From assembly GCA_937927965.1 (NCBI GenBank), contig CALEZA010000007.1:1-8769 (forward strand): DNA of 8,769 nt, given 5' to 3'. Positions 1-6,580 of this stretch are shown in pieces. Every line of letters starts with the position of its first letter. Within the stretch, counting starts at the first letter, position 1. The position numbers were made by a program, and so were the translations under genes. Origin of the DNA: an uncultured Candidatus Planktophila sp. (GTDB taxonomy: Bacteria; Actinomycetota; Actinomycetes; Nanopelagicales; Nanopelagicaceae). Below the pieces are notes generated by a model. The model had not been told where the DNA came from. It saw nothing but the letters and a program-made list of their open reading frames with translations, and did no database searches.

Positions 1-596
1 CAAAGGTTTCAGACAAGCTAGGTGTTATCTCAAACTTGTTAGGCAAAGTTGATGTGATGGCTATCGGTGGTGGAATGGTCTTTACATTCCTTGCAGCTCA
101 AGGTCATGAAATTGGTAAGTCACTTGTTGAAAGCGAGATGCTCGATACAGTCCGAAACCTTATTCAAGAGGCAGCAGATAAAGGTGTCCGTTTAGTTCTT
201 CCTACAGATATTGTCGTTGCGCCAGCTTTTGCAGCAGATTCTCCAGCAACAATCGTTGCGGCAGATGCCATCCCATCAGATCAGATGGGTCTCGATATTG
301 GCCCTGACTCTGCAGCTGCATTTGCCGCAGCTATCCGTGAATGCAAAACCGTTTTCTGGAATGGTCCAATGGGAGTCTTTGAGTTCGCTGCATTCGCTAA
401 TGGCACCAAGGTAGTCGCCGCAGCCCTCACAGAGGTGAGTGGAATTTCTGTTGTAGGCGGCGGCGATTCTGCTGCAGCTGTTCGTGCTCTTGGATTTAAA
501 GATAGCGAATTCGGCTACATCTCTACAGGTGGTGGCGCTTCCCTTGAATACCTAGAGGGTAAAGAACTTCCTGGTCTTCAAGCACTTGGTCTCTAA
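1..596 (+). CDS. pgk: phosphoglycerate kinase, C-terminal part (5' end outside window)
   Basis: Glycolytic enzyme that transfers the acyl phosphate of 1,3-bisphosphoglycerate to ADP, giving 3-phosphoglycerate and ATP in the cytoplasm. The frame is open from the first base: bases 1-2 complete a codon, and full codons run from position 3 to the TAA at 594-596, about 197 visible residues of a usual 390-400. The visible part starts in the conserved KVSDKLGVI stretch, followed by the GGGMVFTFL segment. Then come the nucleotide-binding loop WNGPMGVFE (from base 357), the GGGDSAAA phosphate-binding loop and the terminal [18 protein letters not shown] motif. The TTG at 36 is an internal Leu codon and not a start. 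tpiA follows after 30 nt, as in many actinobacteria, so the two are probably co-transcribed, with gap expected upstream. No disruption is visible. Family assignment is very secure. Confidence 0.97.
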   Translation, partial: KVSDKLGVISNLLGKVDVMAIGGGMVFTFLAAQGHEIGKSLVESEMLDTVRNLIQEAADKGVRLVLPTDIVVAPAFAADSPATIVAADAIPSDQMGLDIGPDSAAAFAAAIRECKTVFWNGPMGVFEFAAFANGTKVVAAALTEVSGISVVGGGDSAAAVRALGFKDSEFGYISTGGGASLEYLEGKELPGLQALGL

Positions 597-626
597 TTTT
601 CACACTACAACTATCAAGGAGTAATA

Positions 627-1403
627 ATGCGTAAGCCACTGATGGCAGGTAACTGGAAGATGAACCTCAATCACCTTGAGGCGATCGCTGTCGCACAAAA
701 GCTTGTGTACTCTCTTGAAGATAAAGATTACGACGCAGTTGATGTGGCTATCATCCCGCCATTTACAGATATTCGCTCCATTCAGACAATGGTCGATGGA
801 GATCGTCTCCGAATTCAATACGGCGCACAGGATCTATCTCCTGAAGCATCTGGTGCATTTACTGGAGATATCTCTGGAAGCATGCTTGCAAAGCTTGGTT
901 GCACCTTTGTTGTTATCGGGCACTCAGAGCGCAGAGCTATCCATCACGAAGATGACGCGCTCATTAATCGCAAGATTAAGGCAGCTCTTGCTAACGAACT
1001 CACTCCCATCTTCTGCGTGGGCGAAGAGCTCTCTATCCGTGAGTCAGGAACACATGTCTCGCATGTAATTCGCCAAGTGCGTGCAGGCCTTGAAGGCTTT
1101 ACAAAGCCTGAGCTCAAGAAGATTGTTATTGCATACGAGCCAGTGTGGGCTATTGGTACAGGCAAGACCGCCACACCTGAGGATGCTCAGGAAGTGTGTG
1201 CTGCAATTCGTGAAGAGGTTGAGCAGATTGGCTCAAGTGAGATTGCTGCAAATATGCGAATTCTCTACGGCGGTTCAGTGAAGTCTGCCAATATCGTAGA
1301 AATCATGAAGCAAGAGGATGTCGATGGAGCCCTCATCGGAGGAGCGAGCCTAGATCCTGAAGAATTAGCGAAAATTGTAAAGTTCCACGCTCAGTCGGAG
1401 TAA
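627..1403 (+). CDS. tpiA: triosephosphate isomerase
   Basis: Interconverts dihydroxyacetone phosphate and glyceraldehyde 3-phosphate in cytoplasmic glycolysis and gluconeogenesis. The 258 residues match the usual 250-260 of this TIM-barrel enzyme. The catalytic set is complete: Asn9 and Lys11 in AGNWKMN, His99 in VVIGHSERR, and Glu171 in [13 protein letters not shown], which also begins the flexible active-site lid. The phosphate-binding YGGSVK (214-219) and GALIGGASL (234-242) motifs are present. The ATG start is supported by a strong ribosome binding site, AAGGAG at 616-621, 5 nt upstream, and by the motif lying right at the N-terminus as in the family. It lies 30 nt after pgk and 55 nt before secG, so the glycolytic pair probably reads on into secG and rbpA. 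The gene is intact. Confidence 0.98.
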   Translation: MRKPLMAGNWKMNLNHLEAIAVAQKLVYSLEDKDYDAVDVAIIPPFTDIRSIQTMVDGDRLRIQYGAQDLSPEASGAFTGDISGSMLAKLGCTFVVIGHSERRAIHHEDDALINRKIKAALANELTPIFCVGEELSIRESGTHVSHVIRQVRAGLEGFTKPELKKIVIAYEPVWAIGTGKTATPEDAQEVCAAIREEVEQIGSSEIAANMRILYGGSVKSANIVEIMKQEDVDGALIGGASLDPEELAKIVKFHAQSE

Positions 1404-1458
1404 GAACTTCACCTCAATATTGGCTATTCTTGCCCCCTAACCGTAAGAGGAGTTATCC

Positions 1459-1689
1459 GTGGCTTTAGCACTATCAATCTTTCTGATCATCACAAGCATT
1501 TTGATGATCCTCCTTGTCCTTCTTCACAAGGGTAAGGGCTCAGGACTATCAGATCTCTTTGGTGGTGGAGTTTCCTCTAACTATGGCGGTTCATCCGTCG
1601 TTGAGCGCAACCTTGATCGCATCACAATTGTTGTTGGCGGACTCTGGTTTGCAGCTGTTATCGGTCTCTCTATCGTTTTGAAGGGCTAA
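1459..1689 (+). CDS. secG: protein-export translocase subunit SecG
   Basis: Small membrane subunit of the SecYEG channel that assists SecA-driven export across the cytoplasmic membrane. The 76 residues form two predicted membrane helices (about 3-22 and 54-74). They are separated by a Gly/Ser-rich loop containing GKGSGLSDLFGGG, the hallmark of the family. The start is GTG at 1459, chosen because AGAGGAG at 1446-1452 gives a good ribosome binding site 6 nt upstream and the first helix then begins at the N-terminus. Its place directly after tpiA is the common actinobacterial arrangement. rbpA starts only 3 nt after its stop, so the two are almost certainly co-transcribed. Size and topology are normal. 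Confidence 0.94.
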   Translation: MALALSIFLIITSILMILLVLLHKGKGSGLSDLFGGGVSSNYGGSSVVERNLDRITIVVGGLWFAAVIGLSIVLKG

Positions 1690-1692
1690 ACA

Positions 1693-2034
1693 ATGGCAAG
1701 TGCAATTCGTGGAAGTCGTGTGGGCGCAGGCCCAATGGGCGAAGCAGAGCGTGGAGATCGTATTGAACGCTCCACAGTTCTCTACTGGTGCGGAAAAGGA
1801 CACGAGACAGCAGTTTCATTCGCTGTTGAGGAGACTGTAGTTCACCCTGATCAATGGGATTGCCCAAAGTGTGGTCTTCCTGCAGGTCGTGATCGCAACA
1901 ATCCGCCAAGTGCTGTAGTCAATGTTCCTTACAAGACTCACCTTGCTTATGTTAAAGAGCGCCGCACAGATGCGGAAGGCGCAAAAATTCTAGAGGACGC
2001 ACTTCGCAAACTTCGCGGCGATGACCTCGAATAA
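1693..2034 (+). CDS. rbpA: RNA polymerase-binding protein RbpA
   Basis: Actinobacterial general transcription factor that binds RNA polymerase holoenzyme and group I/II sigma factors and stabilises the open promoter complex. The 113 residues show the expected order: an N-terminal tail with the conserved (I/L)RGSR box (5-9), a zinc-ribbon-like core with Cys33, His37, Cys57 and Cys60 (CxxxH ... CxxC, the Streptomyces type), a linker (about 66-81), and a C-terminal helix that binds sigma and keeps the ERR triplet (89-91). Two parts diverge: the THWDML box reads THLAYV, and the linker, lysine-rich in Mycobacterium, has almost no basic residues before Lys81. The ATG is 3 nt after secG, and a GAAGGG ribosome binding site lies inside the secG end. 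It converges on pgi with only 3 nt between stop codons. The family call is firm; normal function despite the linker is inferred. Confidence 0.93.
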   Translation: MASAIRGSRVGAGPMGEAERGDRIERSTVLYWCGKGHETAVSFAVEETVVHPDQWDCPKCGLPAGRDRNNPPSAVVNVPYKTHLAYVKERRTDAEGAKILEDALRKLRGDDLE

Positions 2035-2037
2035 GAT

Positions 2038-3591
2038 TTAAAGAGTTCTCGCAGCTGCGAGAATCTCTTGAATACCCGCTACACGATCTGCTGAGTGCAG
2101 ACGAAGTAGTGGGTATTTTCTTTTGGCAAGTGCTCTTCCATCTCCCAGAGCTTGCGCTGTGACGAGAGTTCCAAAGGAGAAACTTCTGCCTGGAATGTCG
2201 AAGTCGGTATCAATACCGCCTGTGAGCTGAATAAAGGAACCATTCGGCTGACCTGCCTTGTGGAACTGACCTGTTGAGTGCATAAATCGAGGTCCCCAAC
2301 CGAAGGTAGTTGGCTTGCCTGATTTGGCAGCTATCAACGAGCGCAACTCTTCAAGAGCGACATCATCGATGCGATCCATATACGCCATGATTGAGATATA
2401 TCCATCTGCTGATGAGTTATCAATCAGGGAGTTCAGTGCATCTTTTACAGAGGAACCAGTTCCAAAGATCTCTACGCTTCCTTCAATGCAATCTGCTTTA
2501 GGGGAGTCAATTGTTGTGACTTCATCCTTGGTCCACTCTTGTAAGAGGGCAAGAGTCTGCTCTTTTGCCTCAGTGACATTCGGTTGATTAAAGGGATCAA
2601 TTTCAAGTGCTGCGCCAAGAATTGCTGTGACCCACTCCCAAAAGATGAAATGTGCGCCTAGAGGAGCAACCACATTTAGGTCAGCACCAGCTTCTGAGAA
2701 AGCGACTGTGAAAATGTCACCAACTTCGGCAGCTTCCACCGACTCACAGACGATTGGAAGTCGGCCGCGACCATCCTTTCCAGTGGACTCTGCGATGAGT
2801 TGCTCAATCCAATCGGAGAGGCCCGGAACTTCTGAGCCGTGGTCTGTGAAACCAATGTATTGACCTGCGACTTCACTGAAAAGATATGCAACATCGAGAA
2901 TGGCTTCATCGAATTCGAGGAAGCTTGCTTTAGCTTCGTGTGCTTGCTTTAAATCACTCCAGATGTCGATCTTTGCAAGTATTGCGGGAACTACTCCAAA
3001 AGCACTAAGAGCGCTAAATCGCCCACCCACATTTGGGTCAGCATTAATCACCTGAAATCCCGATGCTCGAACTTCAACATCTAGCGGTGAACCAGGATCT
3101 GTCACAAAGACGATGTGATCTGTGGGATTGAGCCCCGCAGCCTCGACTTGTGATTGGAAGAAGGCGCGTTGAGAGGAAGTTTCAATTGTTGAACCAGATT
3201 TTGAGCTAACAACGAAAACCGTCTTGGAGATGTCGCCAGAGAGAGCATTTTCGATGTAGTGAGGGTCGGTGGAGTCAACGATGAAGATCTCTCGTCCATA
3301 TGTTTTAGAGAGAACTTCTGGAGCAAGAGAAGATCCGCCCATCCCACAGAGAACGACTCGATTTTTACCTTCGAAATGCTCGGTCATGTCCATCACGCTG
3401 TCATGAAGAAGAGGTGATGTCTCAGGAAGGTCAACCCAGTTCAGACGGATTGCAGCCTCAGCTGAAGCTGCCTCGCCCCATGTGTGAGCATCTTTGCGGG
3501 CGATGCGGTGATGCACCTCTCGCAAATATGAATATCTGGCAGAGCTGCGATCTACTTTTGAAAGAGATGAACCAGAGAGTTCAATACTCAC
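2038..3591 (-). CDS. pgi: glucose-6-phosphate isomerase
   Basis: Interconverts glucose 6-phosphate and fructose 6-phosphate, the entry to glycolysis and link to the pentose phosphate branch. The 517 residues carry the two sugar-isomerase (SIS) domains. Visible motifs are GMGGSSLAPEV (83-93), the phosphate-binding VVSSKSGSTIET (127-138), NVGGRFSALSAFG (187-199), ESTGKDGRGRLP (268-279), NQPNVTEAK (335-343) and HSTGQFHKAGQPNG (438-451), which carries the likely catalytic His/Lys. The sequence resembles the isomerase half of actinobacterial transaldolase-isomerase fusions, but no transaldolase residues precede it. The start is GTG at 3589-3591, and its GTGA overlaps the tkt stop, implying translational coupling. 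Its stop lies 3 nt from that of rbpA, and a hairpin occupies its last codons. It appears intact and functional. Confidence 0.95.
   Translation of the reverse strand: MSIELSGSSLSKVDRSSARYSYLREVHHRIARKDAHTWGEAASAEAAIRLNWVDLPETSPLLHDSVMDMTEHFEGKNRVVLCGMGGSSLAPEVLSKTYGREIFIVDSTDPHYIENALSGDISKTVFVVSSKSGSTIETSSQRAFFQSQVEAAGLNPTDHIVFVTDPGSPLDVEVRASGFQVINADPNVGGRFSALSAFGVVPAILAKIDIWSDLKQAHEAKASFLEFDEAILDVAYLFSEVAGQYIGFTDHGSEVPGLSDWIEQLIAESTGKDGRGRLPIVCESVEAAEVGDIFTVAFSEAGADLNVVAPLGAHFIFWEWVTAILGAALEIDPFNQPNVTEAKEQTLALLQEWTKDEVTTIDSPKADCIEGSVEIFGTGSSVKDALNSLIDNSSADGYISIMAYMDRIDDVALEELRSLIAAKSGKPTTFGWGPRFMHSTGQFHKAGQPNGSFIQLTGGIDTDFDIPGRSFSFGTLVTAQALGDGRALAKRKYPLLRLHSADRVAGIQEILAAARTL
2041..2069. terminator. 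possible shared terminator hairpin inside the pgi 3' end
   Basis: The perfect 18-bp palindrome TTCTCGCAGCTGCGAGAA (2046-2063) is flanked by AAGAG (2041-2045) and CTCTT (2065-2069). Together they form a stem of about 12 bp with a single bulged base at 2064 and an AGCT tetraloop. It lies between the convergent genes rbpA and pgi, downstream of the rbpA stop and within the last ten codons of pgi. On the minus strand the hairpin is followed by the moderately T-rich run TAAATCTTATT. On the plus strand the trailing bases are less T-rich. I infer a terminator or 3' stabilising element, best suited to the leftward pgi transcript. It also encodes ILAAARTL, so coding constraint on the Ala codons could have produced part of the symmetry. 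Confidence 0.5.
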
Positions 3592-5639
3592 GCAAGTGCC
3601 TTTTCAATCTCGGCAGTGATGCGCTCTGCAGTGAATCCAAACTCAGCAAAGAGCTTGCCAGCACCTGCTGAAGCACCGAAGTGATCGATGGAAATGATTA
3701 ACCCTGAATCTCCGACATATTCGCGCCAACCTTGGGAGATTCCAGCTTCAACGCTTACTCGAAGGCGAGCAGCCTTTGGTAGCACGCTCTCACGGTAGGA
3801 GAGAGGCTGTTCATTAAACCACTCAAGGCAAGGAGCGCTGACAACGCGAGTTGAAATCCCCTTTGATTCAAGAGCAAATTGCGAATCTAAGGCAAGGGCA
3901 ACTTCTGACCCTGTTGCAATTATGACCACATCAGGGTTCTTTGATGCCTCTTTGAGAATATATGCACCCTTATCCACGCCAGAAGCTGCACCGTGTGTCG
4001 TGCGATCTACTGTACGGAGATTTTGGCGGGAGAGGAAGAGTCCAGCAGGCTTCTTGCGAGTCAGTACTGACTTCCATGCCTGTGTGACTTCATTTCCATC
4101 TGCTGGACGAATCACTGCAAAGTTTGGAATAGCTCTCATCGCTGCAAGGTGCTCAATAGGCTGGTGAGTTGGCCCATCTTCACCTAATCCAATTGAGTCA
4201 TGAGTCCAGACAAAGGTCGTTGGAATATCCATAAGTGCTGCTAGACGAGCAGTCGGGCGCATGTAGTCGCTAAAGACTGCAAATGTTCCACCGAAAGTTC
4301 TCGTTAGACCATGAAGTGTAATTCCATTAAGAATAGAACCCATAGCGTGCTCACGAATTCCAAAGTGAATGATTCGTCCATATGGATTGGCATTTTTCAT
4401 GGCACTAGATGCTGGAAGGAATGAATCTCCGCCTTCAATAGTGGTGTTATTGGATTCAGCGAGATCGGCTGAGCCTCCCCAGAATTCAGGAAGTGACTTA
4501 GCAATTGCATTAATCACATTGCCGGAAGCTGCGCGAGTGGCGACATCCTTACCAGCCTCAAATATAGGAAGGTCTGCATCCCATCCTGTTGGAAGTTCAC
4601 GCTTTACAAGGCGCTTTAGAAGTTCAGCCTTTTCGCTGTTTTCTGAACTCCATTTTTCAAATCGGGTATTCCATTCAGAACGCAATTGCGCTCCACGATC
4701 TTTTACAGAGCGAACATGTGCGAAGACATCTGCGGGCATAGCAAACTTTTCATCAGGGTTCAGTCCCAGAGCAACCTTGGTTGCTGCAATCTCTTCATCT
4801 CCCAGAGCTGAGCCGTGAGATTTAGCTGTTCCGCGAAGTTTTGGAGCAGGCCATGCGATGACAGAGTGCATACGGATAAGCGATGGTTTGGTGCGCTCAG
4901 CCTTTGCGGCAACCATTGCAGCATCGAGGGCAACTAAGTCAATGTTGCCATCTTCAAGGGCTGCAACCTCCTGCACATGCCAACCGTATGCACGATATCT
5001 AGCAGCAACATCTTCTGTGAAGGCCACATGAGTATCACCTTCAATTGAAATACGGTTATCGTCATAAATCACATTGAGATTTCCGAGCGCTTGAGTACCT
5101 GCAAGTGATGATGCTTCAGCGCTTACACCCTCTTGGAGATCACCATCTGAGCACAAGACCCAGATGTCGTGATCGAAAATTGACTGACCCTCTGGAGCAG
5201 ATGGATCGAGCAATCCTCGTTCATAGCGTGCTGCCATAGCCATACCCACTGCTGTAGCAACTCCTGCACCGAGTGGACCAGTAGTTGTTTCCACACCTGC
5301 TGTGTGACCGTATTCTGGATGGCCAGGTGTAAGAGAGCCCCAAGTTCGGAAAGATTGCATATCTTCCATCTCAAGGCCGTAACCGCTAAAGAAGAGCTGT
5401 GTGTAGAGAGTCAGCGATGAGTGGCCACAGGAGAGAACAAAACGGTCACGACCTAGCCATTGTGGATCTGATGGGTCATGGCGCAGATGGCGCTGAAAGA
5501 GATTGTAAGCAACAGGGGCAAGAGACATTGCAGTACCTGGATGGCCATTGCCAACCTTCTGCACTGCATCCATAGCGAGAGCGCGAGCTACTGCAACAGC
5601 GCGATCATCGAGTTCAGTCCAGCCTTTGAGTGTTGTCAT
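3588..5639 (-). CDS. tkt: transketolase
   Basis: Thiamine-diphosphate enzyme of the non-oxidative pentose phosphate pathway that moves two-carbon ketol units between sugar phosphates in the cytoplasm. At 683 residues it is full length. The N-terminal cofactor domain has GNGHPG (His33), CGHSS (His73), GPLGAG (121-126) and the metal-binding CSDGDLQEG (163-171) with DDN (193-195). The middle domain has FGIREHAMG with catalytic Glu430, then WTHDSIGLGEDGPTHQP (His480, His492). Substrate-binding LSRQ (536-539) follows, and the C-terminal domain has IATGSEV (574-580). The ATG has the ribosome binding site AGGAG 6 nt upstream. It begins 12 nt after ctaA and overlaps pgi by 4 nt, so it is the middle gene of a leftward operon. 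Transaldolase, usually next door in actinobacteria, is missing here. Confidence 0.98.
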   Translation of the reverse strand: MTTLKGWTELDDRAVAVARALAMDAVQKVGNGHPGTAMSLAPVAYNLFQRHLRHDPSDPQWLGRDRFVLSCGHSSLTLYTQLFFSGYGLEMEDMQSFRTWGSLTPGHPEYGHTAGVETTTGPLGAGVATAVGMAMAARYERGLLDPSAPEGQSIFDHDIWVLCSDGDLQEGVSAEASSLAGTQALGNLNVIYDDNRISIEGDTHVAFTEDVAARYRAYGWHVQEVAALEDGNIDLVALDAAMVAAKAERTKPSLIRMHSVIAWPAPKLRGTAKSHGSALGDEEIAATKVALGLNPDEKFAMPADVFAHVRSVKDRGAQLRSEWNTRFEKWSSENSEKAELLKRLVKRELPTGWDADLPIFEAGKDVATRAASGNVINAIAKSLPEFWGGSADLAESNNTTIEGGDSFLPASSAMKNANPYGRIIHFGIREHAMGSILNGITLHGLTRTFGGTFAVFSDYMRPTARLAALMDIPTTFVWTHDSIGLGEDGPTHQPIEHLAAMRAIPNFAVIRPADGNEVTQAWKSVLTRKKPAGLFLSRQNLRTVDRTTHGAASGVDKGAYILKEASKNPDVVIIATGSEVALALDSQFALESKGISTRVVSAPCLEWFNEQPLSYRESVLPKAARLRVSVEAGISQGWREYVGDSGLIISIDHFGASAGAGKLFAEFGFTAERITAEIEKALA

Positions 5640-5651
5640 TGTTATCTCCTA

Positions 5652-6506
5652 TTACTTGCTTTCAACTATGTAGTACTGGGTGAGTCGGATACGCCACGCT
5701 GCTATCCAAAGTATTGATGAACCTAAAAGGTGAGCAATCACGAGTTCTTCAGGAACTCTTAGAAGATATTGGATGTAACCAATGGCTCCCTGTGCGATTG
5801 CAATCGCTAGGAAAATAATGAGGTATCTCTGAGATTCATCTGATGGCTTCTTATATATCGCATAGAGAGTTAATAGGAGTAGTGCGACAACGAGATAGCC
5901 ATGGATTCCTGCAACAGTGGCCACCGCAATCTTCAACCTCGGTGCATCGGCATCACCAGCATGCGGACCAGCACCAGTTACTAGTGTTCCCGCAGCGATG
6001 ACAATAAATGTGAGCAATGTGTGGAAGGCAAGCACAGGATATGTTTTAGGTGTTCCGACTCGCATTGCATAGCTTCTCATTACTAAAGAATGCGACGCAG
6101 CAATAAGTCCAATGGAGAGGATGAAGTGAGATGCAACTGCTAATGGATTAAGTTTGGTAAGGACAGTGATTCCACCTAAGACTCCCTGACCCAAAATTCC
6201 TGCAATCTGCGAGAGAGCCAGAAGACGCAAATCCTTTCGGCGCAGATAGAGAACGAGAGCGACTACGGCGATTGCCGCAAAGAGAAGAAGGAAGGTGAGC
6301 AATCGATTGCCGAATTCGATCCAAGCATGGAATGCTCCCTCAGCTTGGCCTTCTACAGGAGTGTATGAATCTGCAGTGCACTCAGGCCAAGTGGGACATC
6401 CAAGTCCAGAGCCTGTGACTCGAACAGCCCCACCAGTGAGGACTAAGAGAGCTTGAAGAGCCAGAAGGATGCGGGTAACTGGGGTTAAGAATCGCTCAGC
6501 TCGCAT
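5652..6506 (-). CDS. ctaA: heme A synthase (CtaA/Cox15 family)
   Basis: Membrane monooxygenase that converts heme O to heme A for aa3-type cytochrome c oxidase. The ATG at 6504-6506 gives 284 residues and about eight predicted membrane helices (near 10-31, 68-88, 97-117, 124-144, 157-177, 193-214, 228-248, 256-276). Family signs are GGAVRVTGSGLGCPTWPEC, with the extracytoplasmic Cys37-Cys43 pair, then IEFGNR (63-68) and the conserved helix histidines His127, His202 and His259. In the helix-2 motif the usual ligand His is Asn67. The frame stays open upstream to 6641, but the extra 45 residues are not membrane-like and would overlap sufR, so I start at MRAERF, where the first helix follows directly. 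No good ribosome binding site precedes this ATG; a -10-like element 7 nt upstream suggests a leaderless mRNA. It probably leads the ctaA-tkt-pgi operon. Confidence 0.92.
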   Translation of the reverse strand: MRAERFLTPVTRILLALQALLVLTGGAVRVTGSGLGCPTWPECTADSYTPVEGQAEGAFHAWIEFGNRLLTFLLLFAAIAVVALVLYLRRKDLRLLALSQIAGILGQGVLGGITVLTKLNPLAVASHFILSIGLIAASHSLVMRSYAMRVGTPKTYPVLAFHTLLTFIVIAAGTLVTGAGPHAGDADAPRLKIAVATVAGIHGYLVVALLLLTLYAIYKKPSDESQRYLIIFLAIAIAQGAIGYIQYLLRVPEELVIAHLLGSSILWIAAWRIRLTQYYIVESK

Positions 6507-6519
6507 AGCCCGTAGCCTA
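6506..6519 (-). promoter_or_regulatory. possible leaderless -10 promoter element of ctaA
   Basis: On the minus strand the hexamer TAGGCT (complement of 6514-6519) fits the actinobacterial -10 pattern TANNNT. It ends 7 nt before the ctaA ATG, which would place the transcription start at or within one base of the A of ATG. No convincing -35 box lies 16-18 nt further upstream, and no strong ribosome binding site precedes the ATG, consistent with a leaderless transcript. TANNNT is short and can occur by chance. Confidence 0.4.
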
Positions 6520-6577
6520 CCGCCGCAAGCGTGTCTTCCGAGTGGCACGCAGGTGGGAATTAAGACACAATACTGTT
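6507..6577. promoter_or_regulatory. divergent ctaA / sufR promoter region
   Basis: This 71-bp gap is the largest non-coding stretch in the window and the only place from which divergent promoters for the leftward ctaA-tkt-pgi genes and the rightward sufR-suf genes could fire. Besides the ctaA -10 candidate it holds the inverted repeat GCGTG-N12-CACGC (6529-6550). It also holds an A-rich stretch with TAAGAC (6561-6566), a weak -10 candidate for sufR that would give a leader of only 4-5 nt. Neither side has a clear -35 box. Assignment as a promoter region follows from gene orientation; the exact elements are uncertain. Confidence 0.7.
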
Positions 6578-6580
6578 GTG
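6566..6580. promoter_or_regulatory. inverted repeat over sufR start, possible SufR operator
   Basis: CACAA-TACTG-TTGTG is a perfect 5-bp inverted repeat with a 5-nt spacer, and its right arm includes the presumed GTG start codon of sufR (6578-6580). SufR proteins are known to repress their own suf operons by binding short palindromes near the promoter, so position and symmetry fit an autoregulatory operator. A 5+5 repeat of this kind can arise by chance, and I cannot match it with certainty to a published SufR consensus. Confidence 0.4.

Noticed and set aside
36..38. TTG as a start for a short pgk-like protein
   Set aside because: The frame is open to the window edge and the upstream codons encode conserved phosphoglycerate kinase residues, so it is an internal Leu.
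1420..1452. Possible internal promoter before secG (TATTCT at 1425-1430) and the palindrome CAATATTG at 1415-1422
   Set aside because: No -35 partner at proper spacing, and an 8-bp palindrome is too short to mean much. The genes are plausibly read from upstream.
4369..4818. 149-residue open frame on the plus strand, antisense to tkt
   Set aside because: It lies wholly inside the well-supported transketolase gene, shows no recognisable motif and has a low-complexity Ser/Ala/Arg-rich composition typical of an antisense shadow.
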